NCBI GenBank assembly: GCA_041918155.1 | Contig: JAYRWH010000068.1 | Location: 28,445 to 92,444 of the forward strand | DNA length: 64,000 nucleotides | Source of the DNA: UBA668 sp041918155 | Lineage (GTDB): Bacteria > Actinomycetota > Acidimicrobiia > Acidimicrobiales > Ilumatobacteraceae | Direction: 5' to 3' | Shown here: one piece after another, positions 1-9,848 of the stretch | Layout: the number at the start of each line of letters is the position of its first letter | Position numbering within the stretch: position 1 is the first letter of the stretch | The notes under the pieces: generated by a model | What the model was told of the DNA's origin: nothing | Seen by the model: the letters and a program-made list of their open reading frames with translations, nothing else | The model's database searches: none | Program-made: the position numbers and the translations under genes

Positions 1-1
1 C

Positions 2-1624
2 GGCGGTTCGCCGCGGGCCGCGCTCACACTGGTGGCGAGTGCACTCGGTGCCACGTTGGTGGGCTTCTTGATCAACCTGCCGTGGTCACTGTCGCTGCTC
101 GGTGGCGACGGCTGGACAGCGATCGTCGGCGTGCCCGTGGCCACCTCCCGTTCGCTCGGGGTGCACACCCTCCTGCGCTTCCTCGACGACCAGTCCGGCC
201 CGGGCATCGTGTCGGTACTGCTGTTCCTCCCCGTCCTCGTCGCCCCGCTCGTGGCCCGTGCGTGGCGCTTCACGTGGGCGATCCGGGCGGCCGTGCTGGT
301 GTTCGGCTTCGGCGCCCTGGCGGTGCTCGACGACCGCGCCGACCTCCCCTTCCGCATGCCCGAGCCGGGGGTGCTGCTCGTGCCAGTTGCCATCGGCATG
401 GCCATCGCCGCCGCCACGCTCGCCGCGGCATTCCAGGACGACGTGCTCGGCGGCCACTTCGGCTGGCGTCAACCGTTGGGCATCCTCACCGGAGCCGCCG
501 TCGCAGTGGGCCTCGTTCCGGGTGCGATCGCCGTTGCCGACGGCCAATGGGGCATGCCCCGACGCACCCTCGTCGCGGCGATGACGGAGATGTCGGCGAA
601 CCCGCCCGAGGGCGACTACCGCGTGCTGTGGATCGGTGATCCGGCCGCGATCCCGGTTGCCGCGTACACCTACCAGCCGGGTATCGGCTACGCGATCACC
701 GACGACGGCCCGATGACGATCGAGGGGCGCTGGGCGGGCAAGCCCACCCGCATCGAGGCCGAGGTCGCCGATGCCCTGCGGCTGATGTCGAGCGGAGCCA
801 CGTTGCGCGGCGGGCGCCTGCTCGCCCCGTACGGGATCCGCTACGTGGTGGTTCCCATCGCCGATGGCGCCAACGGCACGATTTCGGATCCCCTGCCGAT
901 CCCCGACGGCCTGATGGAGGTGCTCGACGATCAGCTCGACCTCGGGTCGCGGCTCACCAACCCGCCGAACTACCGAGTGTTCGAGAACACCGCGTATACG
1001 CCCACCCGTTCGGTGCTCACCCCGGTGGGAGCGGAGGCGAGCGAGAAGGCCGGCGGCGATGCCCTCGCGCAGGCCGACCTGCGCGGCTCCACCCCGTTCG
1101 CCATCGGCGCGCCCGACCGTGGTGACTTCACCGGTGTGGTCATCGCCGGCACCCTCCACCTTTCTGTGCCGTTCGATGCCGGCTGGCACCTCACCGTCGA
1201 TGGAACCGAGGTGCAATCGCGGCGGGCATTCGGTTCGACGCTCGCCTTCGACGTTCCCGCCGGCGGCGAAGCGAAGGTCTCCTATGTCACGCCGGTGACG
1301 CGCTCGCTGCTGGTGGCAGCGCAGGCCGTCGTGTGGCTGTGGCTGGCATTGGCGGCGAGTAAGTTGCGCCCCAGCCAGTGGCGCCGCAGTCGTCGGGTGA
1401 GCATCCTCGACGATGCCACCACGATCGCCGATCTCCGTGAGCCACTGCCGATCGAGGCGTCGCTGGGCCAGTCGAGCGGCCGCGATGTGCCTGCCACGCA
1501 GGTGCCCGCCGATCCGTTCGCCGAGCCCTGGCTGTCTGCGCCATCCGGCGGATCTGCCGCGGCGCCGGCCGCGCCGGCCGCGCCGGCCGACAACTGGGCC
1601 GGCGAGTGGGGTGACGAATCGTGA
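2..1624 (+). CDS. C-terminal part of a large multi-pass membrane protein (5' end outside window)
   Basis: The frame is open to the first base, so the gene starts upstream; about 540 residues are visible. Several hydrophobic segments occupy the first ~190 residues, then a ~270-residue soluble, presumably extracytoplasmic part, one more membrane segment (around codons for VAAQAVVWLWLALAA) and a Pro/Ala-rich cytosolic tail. It overlaps the next gene, a DUF5719 protein, by 4 bp (GTGA). In actinobacteria DUF5719 genes commonly follow a large membrane glycosyltransferase, so this is probably the non-catalytic C-terminal part of such an enzyme acting in envelope glycan synthesis; no catalytic motif lies in the visible part, so the assignment rests on context only. 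Confidence 0.6.
   Translation, partial: GGSPRAALTLVASALGATLVGFLINLPWSLSLLGGDGWTAIVGVPVATSRSLGVHTLLRFLDDQSGPGIVSVLLFLPVLVAPLVARAWRFTWAIRAAVLVFGFGALAVLDDRADLPFRMPEPGVLLVPVAIGMAIAAATLAAAFQDDVLGGHFGWRQPLGILTGAAVAVGLVPGAIAVADGQWGMPRRTLVAAMTEMSANPPEGDYRVLWIGDPAAIPVAAYTYQPGIGYAITDDGPMTIEGRWAGKPTRIEAEVADALRLMSSGATLRGGRLLAPYGIRYVVVPIADGANGTISDPLPIPDGLMEVLDDQLDLGSRLTNPPNYRVFENTAYTPTRSVLTPVGAEASEKAGGDALAQADLRGSTPFAIGAPDRGDFTGVVIAGTLHLSVPFDAGWHLTVDGTEVQSRRAFGSTLAFDVPAGGEAKVSYVTPVTRSLLVAAQAVVWLWLALAASKLRPSQWRRSRRVSILDDATTIADLREPLPIEASLGQSSGRDVPATQVPADPFAEPWLSAPSGGSAAAPAAPAAPADNWAGEWGDES
1562..1588 (+). repeat. three tandem 9-bp units GCGCCGGCC
   Basis: Three perfect copies of GCGCCGGCC encode an Ala-Pro-Ala type run (APAAPAAPA) in the cytosolic tail of the first gene. 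It is a probable slippage-prone in-frame microrepeat that would change tail length without breaking the frame. Confidence 0.85.
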
Positions 1625-3090
1625 GCGACCGTCTCCGGTTCCACATCGATCGGCGCACGATTGCGATCCTCCTCGCCGTCGTCGCACCCCTCTGCCTGTT
1701 CATTGCCGCGCTGAGGGTCACGGCCCAACCCCACACCGACCCGGTATTCGCCGTGCCGGCGGCGCCGTCGATGCCGTATGTGCCGCACCAAGGTTTCGCC
1801 AACTCCACCTGGTTCTGCGGTGGCGTGCCGACCAGCGGGAAGGGGCAGGGCGGCACGGTCACCGTTGCCAACCCACTCGACACCCCGCTCACCGGGCACA
1901 TCGAGGTGTACACCGACGAGTCAGGCGTTGCGCTCAAGGAGCAGGAGTTCGAGGTTCCCGCCCGCGGCACCTACGTGGCCGACCTGAAGTCGCTGCAGCC
2001 AAAGGGCACGTATGTGTCGGCGATGGTCGAGCTTGGTGGTGGTGGCGGGTTCGTCGAGCAGACGGCCCAGCACACCGACGGTGACGCAGTGAGCCCGTGC
2101 GCGAACAGCACGTCGAGCACGTGGTACTTCGCCGACAACTACACGATGGGCGACAGCAAGGAAGACATCGTCGTCACCAACCCGTTCCCCGATGACGCGA
2201 TCCTCAACTTCACGTTCGCCAACAAGGACGGCACCCACTCACCAAACGTCTTGCAGGGGGTGCCGGTGTTGGCGCACTCGGTGCTGATCGTCAACCAGGA
2301 GACGTTGCTGAAGGACGAGGCGATCTACGCGGTGTCCGTGGTGGCGTCGCGCGGCCGGGTGATCGCTGCCCGTGCCCAGGATTATGCCGAGGAGCGACGC
2401 GGCTTTTCGATGAGCCTCGGCGCCCCGGCGGCCTCGCCCGAGTGGTGGTTCGCCGGTGGGTGGAAGGATGCGGCGAACTTCGAGCGGTTCAGCATCTACA
2501 ACCCCACCGACCAGGACACTCAGGTGCAGCCGGTGTTTTTCGGCGTGCAAGACCCGACGTTCGCCAACGCCGCCGACATCATCGACGTTCCCGCGGGGCG
2601 GGTGGTGTCGTTCAGCCTCACTGACATGCCATCGCTGCCCGTCGGCCGCCACGGGGTGAGCTTCACCTCGATGGAGGGCGTGCCGATGGTGGTGGAGATG
2701 GCGGTCACCAAGAAGGAGGCGACGCGCACGGTCACGACCGTGGTGCTCGGCGTAGAGCAGGCCTTCATCAACCCCGGCTACTACCGCTGGAGCATGGCCG
2801 TCGGGCCGGAGGTGGCCACCGAGGAGGCAATCCTGGTGATGAACCTCTCCTACAACGACGCCATCGTGTCGGTGAGCGCGCTCGGCCCGGGTGGCGAAGT
2901 ACCGGTGCCCGGGCTGGAATCGGTGAAGGTGCCAGCCGGTTCGATCGTCGCCCTGTCGATCCCGCAGGATTCCGGCTCGCTCGCTCGCCCACTGGTGGTA
3001 GTGGCTGACCAGCCGATCATCGTCCAGCGCCTGCTGCCGCGTGGCACCGACCTCGAGGGTCGCTCGGCCTCGCTGGCGATGCCGGGCTGA
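1621..3090 (+). CDS. DUF5719 family secreted/membrane-anchored protein
   Basis: 489 residues. A GTG start overlaps the stop of the upstream gene (GTGA). An N-terminal hydrophobic segment (about residues 12-30) acts as an anchor or signal; the rest is soluble with repeated beta-rich stretches (patterns such as VTVANPLDTPLTG, VVTNPFPDDAILNF, FSIYNPTDQDTQV, LVMNLSYNDAIVSV) that look like several Ig-like or beta-sandwich units in a row. This matches the actinobacterial DUF5719 family, whose function is unknown. The tight overlap suggests co-translation with the upstream membrane protein and a joint role at the cell surface. Confidence 0.75.
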   Translation: MSDRLRFHIDRRTIAILLAVVAPLCLFIAALRVTAQPHTDPVFAVPAAPSMPYVPHQGFANSTWFCGGVPTSGKGQGGTVTVANPLDTPLTGHIEVYTDESGVALKEQEFEVPARGTYVADLKSLQPKGTYVSAMVELGGGGGFVEQTAQHTDGDAVSPCANSTSSTWYFADNYTMGDSKEDIVVTNPFPDDAILNFTFANKDGTHSPNVLQGVPVLAHSVLIVNQETLLKDEAIYAVSVVASRGRVIAARAQDYAEERRGFSMSLGAPAASPEWWFAGGWKDAANFERFSIYNPTDQDTQVQPVFFGVQDPTFANAADIIDVPAGRVVSFSLTDMPSLPVGRHGVSFTSMEGVPMVVEMAVTKKEATRTVTTVVLGVEQAFINPGYYRWSMAVGPEVATEEAILVMNLSYNDAIVSVSALGPGGEVPVPGLESVKVPAGSIVALSIPQDSGSLARPLVVVADQPIIVQRLLPRGTDLEGRSASLAMPG

Positions 3091-3106
3091 CCGGAAGGTT
3101 CGGGTC

Positions 3107-3550
3107 ATGGTGCAGGTGATCGTCGCGCTGGCCGTCGTGGTCGTGGCCGGGAGCGTGGGCCTCGTGCTGCGCCGTCGCCAGGCGATCGAGGCCCCCACCC
3201 AGCCGCACTACGACGTCCCCACCCAGCTGGACCGCGCCGATTTCGCGCCGGGCATGCCCTGGGTGGTGGCCGTGTTCACCTCGGCGACGTGTACCACGTG
3301 CGCCGACGTCAAGCGCAAGGCGCAGGTGCTCGCCTCCTCGCAGGTCGCAGTGGTCGAGGTCGAGTACTCCGCGGCGCGGCACCTGCATGCCAAGTACGAC
3401 ATCCAGGCCGTGCCGATCGTGGCCGTGGCCGATGCCCACGGCGTGGTGCACTCGGGGTTTGCCGGGCCGGTGACGGCCACGGATCTGTGGGCCGCAGTGG
3501 CCGAGGCGCGCGAACCGGGGGCCAGCCCGGAACCCGAACTCGGGCGGTAG
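3107..3550 (+). CDS. membrane-anchored thioredoxin-fold protein (CTTC active site)
   Basis: 147 residues. ATG 3107 is chosen over upstream in-frame starts because it follows GGAAGG at 3092-3097 and places the hydrophobic N-terminal anchor (VIVALAVVVVAGSVGLVL) at the start. The thioredoxin core carries a CTTC redox motif in the FTSATCTTCADVKRK stretch and the cis-Pro loop region QAVPIVAV. The canonical motif is CGPC, so the redox potential may differ. It lies 16 bp after the DUF5719 gene and is probably co-transcribed. Likely role: thiol-disulfide chemistry at the outer face of the membrane. Confidence 0.8.
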   Translation: MVQVIVALAVVVVAGSVGLVLRRRQAIEAPTQPHYDVPTQLDRADFAPGMPWVVAVFTSATCTTCADVKRKAQVLASSQVAVVEVEYSAARHLHAKYDIQAVPIVAVADAHGVVHSGFAGPVTATDLWAAVAEAREPGASPEPELGR

Positions 3551-3561
3551 GAAGCCTCGGA

Positions 3562-5481
<1,920 letters not shown>

Positions 5482-5487
5482 GCGCCA

Positions 5488-5493
5488 ATGCTA
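5488..5493 (-). promoter_or_regulatory. TAGCAT -10 element of ftsH (leaderless)
   Basis: On the minus strand TAGCAT lies 6 bp before the ftsH ATG and no Shine-Dalgarno sequence intervenes, so the transcript probably begins at or next to the start codon. Confidence 0.6.
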
Positions 5494-5560
5494 GGGGCGT
5501 TCAGCGACCCTCACTCGTCAGCGAGTCGGTCACGCAGCGGACCGTGCGTCGCCGGAGAAC

Positions 5561-5566
5561 TATGTT
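5561..5566 (+). promoter_or_regulatory. TATGTT -10 element of the FGGY kinase gene (leaderless)
   Basis: TATGTT lies 9 bp before ATG 5576. A small inverted repeat ACTCG-TCAG-CGAGT at 5513-5526 sits about 35 bp further upstream, between the divergent ftsH and kinase promoters, and could be a regulator site. Confidence 0.55.
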
Positions 5567-5575
5567 GCAGCTCGC

Positions 5576-7195
5576 ATGGGCGGCCGTCACATCCTCACGA
5601 TCGACCTGGGTACCAGTGGTCCGAAGGCGGCGGTGGTCAGCAGTGACGGCCGGGTCGTGGGGGCCGGGCAGCACAAGGTGGCGACGTCGTTCCCTGGGGC
5701 CGGCGCGGCCGAGCAGGACCCCGACGAGATCTGGCGGGCGACGGTCACGAGTTGCCGCGAGGCGCTCGCCGAAGCAGCGGCCGGTGATGTGCGCCCGCGT
5801 GATGTCGTGGCGGTGATCGTCTCCAGCCAGTACTCCTCGATAGTGCCCGTCGACGCAACTGGTCGGCACCTGCACCCGATGATGATCTGGATGGACCAGC
5901 GCGGCGGCCCCAAGCGGGTCCGGCGCCTGCCCGGGTTCCCCAAAGGCGCTGACGGGCCGCTCGACTTGCTGCGCGTGCTGCGCACCCATGGCGTGCCCCC
6001 GATCGACGGTGGCCTGTCGCAGACGCACATGCGCTGGCTGCGCTTCGCCCGGCCCGACGTGTACGAGCGCACTGCCGCGTTCCTCGAGCCGATGGACTAC
6101 CTCGCCATGCGCCTGTGCGGCCGGGCCACGGCCAACCAGTGCACCGCGTTCATGTCGCTGGCGGTCGACAACCGCACCCTCGGGGCGACCGCCTACCACC
6201 CCAAGCTGGTGGAGCTGTCGCTGATCGACCCCGCCAAGCTGCCCCCGCTGGTGGCGGTGGGCGAGCAGCTCGGCCCGGTGCTGCCGTCGGTTGCCGCCGA
6301 GATCGGCTTCGCCGAGGGCACGGCCGTGCTGAGCGGGTGCAACGACACCCAGGCGGGGGCGATCGCGGCCGGCGCGCACCAGGGCACACACGTCGGCATC
6401 TCGCTCGGCACCACCGGTGTGATCGTCACCCACCTGGCCAAACGCAAGACCGACCCGCGCACCTCGATCTTCACCGTTCCCAGCCCGATCGGCGGCGTCC
6501 ACCTGGTGTCGGCGGAGAACGGCGTCGCCGGCGTGGGCGTCGACCACTTCCTGCGCACGATCGTCTACGGCGACGACCCGTTCTGCACATACGAGTCGGC
6601 GGTGGACGCGTACGAGGCGTTCAACGCCGCGGCCACCGTGTCACCCGCCGGCGCGAGAGGCGTGATGTACCTGCCGTGGCTGCGCGGCTCGATCGCACCG
6701 AAGGCGGACGGGCGCATGCGCGGCGGATTCCTCAACATCGGCCTCGACACCGACCGCCACGACATGGCCCGCGCCGTGCTCGAAGGGGTGGCGCTCAACT
6801 TCTGCTGGCTGCACGATGCGGTGGAGAAGTTCGTGAAGCGCACGTCGAGCCATGTCGTGTTCTACGGCGGGGGAGCCAACTCGGCGTTGTGGTCGCAGAT
6901 CATGGCCGACGTGCTGGAGCTGCCCGTCCACCGGCTGGCCGACCCGCGCCACGCGAACAGCCTCGGCACGGGACTGCTCGCGCTCGAACGGTTGGGCGTG
7001 ATCGGCGCCGACGACGTACTGCGCATCCCGCGCGTCAGTGACGTGTTCGAGCCGAACACCGCGAACCAGGCGCTGTACCGCGACCGGGCCGAGCGCCTGC
7101 GGCAGGTGTTCAAGAAGAACCGCCCGATCCTGCGCGGTATCAACGACCCGCGCCGTGCCAACTCCGCCTCGAACGTGACTGACCAAAGGGACTGA
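5576..7195 (+). CDS. FGGY-family carbohydrate kinase
   Basis: 539 residues. The N-terminal phosphate-binding loop (LTIDLGTSGPKAAVV, about residues 7-21), the central ISLGTTGV loop and the C-terminal FYGGGANSALWSQIMADVL block are those of FGGY kinases (xylulokinase/glycerol kinase superfamily). These transfer ATP phosphate to a sugar or polyol hydroxyl. The substrate cannot be read from the sequence. The stop overlaps the next start (TGATG), so it is translationally coupled to a sphingosine-phosphate-lyase-like PLP enzyme, suggesting a kinase-then-lyase route. Confidence 0.88.
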   Translation: MGGRHILTIDLGTSGPKAAVVSSDGRVVGAGQHKVATSFPGAGAAEQDPDEIWRATVTSCREALAEAAAGDVRPRDVVAVIVSSQYSSIVPVDATGRHLHPMMIWMDQRGGPKRVRRLPGFPKGADGPLDLLRVLRTHGVPPIDGGLSQTHMRWLRFARPDVYERTAAFLEPMDYLAMRLCGRATANQCTAFMSLAVDNRTLGATAYHPKLVELSLIDPAKLPPLVAVGEQLGPVLPSVAAEIGFAEGTAVLSGCNDTQAGAIAAGAHQGTHVGISLGTTGVIVTHLAKRKTDPRTSIFTVPSPIGGVHLVSAENGVAGVGVDHFLRTIVYGDDPFCTYESAVDAYEAFNAAATVSPAGARGVMYLPWLRGSIAPKADGRMRGGFLNIGLDTDRHDMARAVLEGVALNFCWLHDAVEKFVKRTSSHVVFYGGGANSALWSQIMADVLELPVHRLADPRHANSLGTGLLALERLGVIGADDVLRIPRVSDVFEPNTANQALYRDRAERLRQVFKKNRPILRGINDPRRANSASNVTDQRD

Positions 7196-7197
7196 TG

Positions 7198-8610
7198 ATG
7201 GCCAACTCGATCTTCCCCTACACCGACCGCTTCGGCGTGCTCACGGGTCTGCCCGCCGAGCCGATGGCCGACGCCGACATCCTCTCGCTGCTCGCCGACC
7301 TGGCAACGAAGGAGGATCAGCGGTGGGAGAGCGGCAAGTGCTCGGGCACCACCTACTGCGGCGACCACGAGCAGTACGCGGTGGAGGCCGCGGCGTACGC
7401 CCGCTTCCTGCACGTCAACACGCTGCAACGCGACCTGTGCCCGAGCATGAGCCACATGGAGTACGAGATCATCACCATGACCGCCGATCTGCTGCATGGC
7501 GGCGCGGTGAACGAGCTCGACCCGAACCAGAAGGTGTGCGGCGTGATCGGAGCCGGCGGCACGGAGAGCATCCTCAACGCGGTGCTCGGGTACCGCAACT
7601 GGGCCCACTCGCGCGGCATCGAGCACCCGCAGATGATCCTGCCGGACACCGCCCACCCCGCCTTCCTGAAGGGCGCCCACCTGTTCGGCCTCGAGCTGGT
7701 GGTGGTGCCCACCGACCCGGTGAGCACGCTGGTCGACCCGGCCGACGTGCGCGCCGCGATCACGCCGCGCACCGCGGTGATCGTCGGCTCGGCGGGCAAC
7801 TACGCGTACGGCACGATCGACCCGATCGGAGCGCTCTCCGCGATCGCTGTGGAGACCGGCGTTGGGCTGCACGTCGACGGGTGCCTCGGCGGGTGGATCC
7901 TGCCGTGGGGCCAGCGCCTCGGCTACGCGAACATCCCGGTGTTCGACTTCCGCCTGCCGGGCGTCACCTCGATCTCCGCCGACACACACAAGTACGGGTA
8001 TGGCCCCAAGGGCGTGTCGGTGCTGTTGTGGCGCGACGCGAGTTATCGCCGTCACCATTACTTCGTCGAGCCCGATTGGAACGGGGGCATCTACGCCTCG
8101 GCCGCATTGCTCGGCAGTCGCTCCGGCGGCGTGATCGCGGGCACGTGGGCGGGCATGCGCCGCCTCGGCACACCCGGCTACGTTGCCAAGGCGCAGGCGA
8201 TCTTCGACACGGCGCTCTCGATGCAGGAGCACGTGCGCTCGCACCCGGAGCTGACGATCATGGGCGACCCGACGTTCTGCTTCGCGTTCCGCTCCGACGC
8301 CTTCGACGTGTACCACGTGAACGACGCGATGAAGGCCAACGGTTGGCGCTTCAACGGTCTGCAACATCCCGCCGCGCTCCACTTCTGCGTGACCGGTCCG
8401 CAGACCCAGGCGGGCCTCGTGGACACCTGGGCCGCCGAGTTGGCCGCCGGCGTCGCGTATTCGAGGGAGCACCGCGCCGACCAGCCGCGCAGCGGCTCGA
8501 TGTACGGCGGCGCCGGCCTCTCGGGCCCTGCCGCCGAAACCGCCCGCCGTGAGGCGATCGGCGGCATCGGCCTGTTCGTCGACCTCATCACCGACGGCCC
8601 GCCGTGCTGA
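7198..8610 (+). CDS. PLP-dependent lyase/decarboxylase, sphingosine-1-phosphate lyase-like
   Basis: 470 residues from ATG 7198; ATG 7195 is also possible, but 7198 is 8 bp from AAAGGG (7185-7190), a better ribosome-binding distance. Group II decarboxylase fold: a GAGGTESILNAV cofactor-phosphate loop, HVDGCLGG with the PLP-ring Asp, and a Schiff-base Lys in SADTHKYGYGPKG (about residue 265). The TDTHKYG-type Lys context and the N-terminal SGTTYCGDHEQY region resemble the sphingosine-1-phosphate lyase family, which cleaves phosphorylated amino alcohols to an aldehyde and phosphoethanolamine. No N-terminal membrane anchor is present. Substrate unknown; coupling to the FGGY kinase suggests it acts on that kinase's product. 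Confidence 0.8.
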   Translation: MANSIFPYTDRFGVLTGLPAEPMADADILSLLADLATKEDQRWESGKCSGTTYCGDHEQYAVEAAAYARFLHVNTLQRDLCPSMSHMEYEIITMTADLLHGGAVNELDPNQKVCGVIGAGGTESILNAVLGYRNWAHSRGIEHPQMILPDTAHPAFLKGAHLFGLELVVVPTDPVSTLVDPADVRAAITPRTAVIVGSAGNYAYGTIDPIGALSAIAVETGVGLHVDGCLGGWILPWGQRLGYANIPVFDFRLPGVTSISADTHKYGYGPKGVSVLLWRDASYRRHHYFVEPDWNGGIYASAALLGSRSGGVIAGTWAGMRRLGTPGYVAKAQAIFDTALSMQEHVRSHPELTIMGDPTFCFAFRSDAFDVYHVNDAMKANGWRFNGLQHPAALHFCVTGPQTQAGLVDTWAAELAAGVAYSREHRADQPRSGSMYGGAGLSGPAAETARREAIGGIGLFVDLITDGPPC

Positions 8611-8613
8611 ATG

Positions 8614-8652
8614 TCGGCGCTGAGGGGGGTCGGGAGCCCGCCTCAACGCCGA
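8614..8652 (+). terminator. long stem-loop after the kinase/lyase operon
   Basis: Directly after the lyase stop, TCGGCG-C-TGAGG pairs with CCTCA-A-CGCCGA (one C/A mismatch), with a further GGG/CCC pairing inside. There is no U tract, so this is either a U-less hairpin terminator or an mRNA 3'-end stabiliser. Confidence 0.5.
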
Positions 8653-8732
8653 AGCTCGCAAGAAGCACCGGGGGCGCGCCACGCGTCGCGCGAGGGTTCG
8701 TCAGTATCCACCACTTTCCGCGCGAAGCGTTT

Positions 8733-8738
8733 TATTGT
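8733..8738 (+). promoter_or_regulatory. TATTGT -10 element of the DUF3499 gene (leaderless)
   Basis: TATTGT lies 8 bp before ATG 8747 in an unusually AT-rich patch for this genome. Confidence 0.55.
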
Positions 8739-8746
8739 TCCACGCC

Positions 8747-8989
8747 ATGAGCAGGCAGTGTTCACGTACGGGGTGTGCCGAGCTGGCAACGGTCACTCTC
8801 TCCTACCAGTACGCACGCTCGATCGTGTGGCTCGACGACCTCTACGAGGAGCGTGAGCCCCACGCATACGACCTGTGCCAGCGACACACCGCCCGACTCT
8901 CGGTGCCCAACGGGTGGCGCCTCGAAGACCGGCGCACCAGCCGCCAGCTGATCTCGGCCGGTGCCGCGAACAGCCGCATGGCCGGCTGA
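8747..8989 (+). CDS. DUF3499 family small protein
   Basis: 80 residues from ATG 8747 (MSRQCSRTGC). The family signature is visible: CSRTGC near the N-terminus, an ATVTLSYQYARS stretch, and EPHAYDLCQRHTARL with a further Cys and His. The Cys-x4-Cys plus Cys-x2-His arrangement could bind a metal ion. DUF3499 is an actinobacterial family of unknown function that is often encoded near the phosphomannomutase/Trm112/ahcY block, as here. Confidence 0.85.
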   Translation: MSRQCSRTGCAELATVTLSYQYARSIVWLDDLYEEREPHAYDLCQRHTARLSVPNGWRLEDRRTSRQLISAGAANSRMAG

Positions 8990-9041
8990 ACGACCACGCG
9001 GACTGGTCGCGCTGACCAACCCGGCGCGCGGCGGGTGCCAG

Positions 9042-9047
9042 TAGGCT
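9042..9047 (+). promoter_or_regulatory. TAGGCT -10 element of the CPBP protease gene (leaderless)
   Basis: TAGGCT lies 8 bp before GTG 9056. It decides the start: the alternative GTG at 9035 lies upstream of the -10 hexamer and could not be on this transcript. Confidence 0.6.
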
Positions 9048-9055
9048 CGACCGCC

Positions 9056-9784
9056 GTGCCCGCACCCAGCGCCGCCCCCACCCAAACGCCGGGCAACGCG
9101 GCGCCGATCCCCATCCGCGATGCCATCATCGCGTGGGCGGCGAGTTGGCTGCTCGGAACGATCCTCTCCTCGATCGTGGTCCAGTCCAGCGGCCACACCA
9201 AGATCGCCGACACCCCTGCCGGGTGGGTGCTGGCCGCCCAGCTCGCGCTGTGGACGCCGATGGTAGGCGCGGCCTGGTACGTCGGCTCACGCCACGGCAC
9301 CGGCAGCCTCGTGCGCGACTACTCGTACCGCTTCCAGCCGCTCGACCTGGTGGGCATCCCCATCGGCGTGACCACGCAGTTAGGGCTGTTGCCCCTGCTC
9401 TACTGGCCGCTCGGCCATGCCTGGCCCGACACGTTCGGCCGCGCCCACCTGGAGAAGCCGGCCCGCGACCTGTGGAGCGGCGCACACGGCGTCGGCGTCG
9501 TGGCGATCGTGATCGTCGCCGCCGTCGGTGCGCCGCTCGTCGAAGAGCTGATGTACCGCGGCCTGCTGCAAGGGGCGTTCGTCCGATGCACTGGCCGCGT
9601 CACCGGCGTACTGGTCGTCGGCGTCTGGTTCGCAACGATTCACTTCCAACCCGTGCAACTGCCGGGCCTGCTGCTCATCGGCCTCGTCCTCGGCATGGCC
9701 ACCGTGCGCACCGGCCGCCTCGGGATGGCCGTCCTCACCCATATGGCCTTCAACGCGACGGGCCTCGTGCTCGTCGCCAGGTGA
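9056..9784 (+). CDS. CPBP family intramembrane glutamic protease
   Basis: 242 residues, almost all membrane. GTG 9056 is chosen because the TAGGCT promoter hexamer lies between it and GTG 9035. The CPBP (Abi/Rce1-like) motifs are EELMYRGLLQGAF (EExxxR), WFATIHFQP with the His of motif 2, and the final HMAFNATGLV (HxxxN). Family members cleave peptides within the membrane, for example prenylated or bacteriocin-related substrates; the substrate here is unknown. A perfect inverted repeat follows at 9802-9814. Confidence 0.85.
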   Translation: MPAPSAAPTQTPGNAAPIPIRDAIIAWAASWLLGTILSSIVVQSSGHTKIADTPAGWVLAAQLALWTPMVGAAWYVGSRHGTGSLVRDYSYRFQPLDLVGIPIGVTTQLGLLPLLYWPLGHAWPDTFGRAHLEKPARDLWSGAHGVGVVAIVIVAAVGAPLVEELMYRGLLQGAFVRCTGRVTGVLVVGVWFATIHFQPVQLPGLLLIGLVLGMATVRTGRLGMAVLTHMAFNATGLVLVAR

Positions 9785-9801
9785 ACCGTGTGAGCGTGAT
9801 C

Positions 9802-9814
9802 CAGGTGACACCTG
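9802..9814. promoter_or_regulatory. perfect 13-bp inverted repeat CAGGTG-A-CACCTG
   Basis: The two 6-bp arms flank a single A. The repeat lies in the 64-bp gap after the CPBP gene, 35 bp before ATG 9849 of the large membrane protein, which is where a dimeric repressor or activator site would be expected. No regulator is identified. Confidence 0.4.
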
Positions 9815-9848
9815 TACCGGCCCATCACATGGAAAGATTCCCGGCGGC

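Noticed and set aside
5513..5526. ACTCG-TCAG-CGAGT hairpin as an ftsH terminator
   Set aside because: It lies upstream of both divergent genes, not downstream of either, so at most it is an operator.
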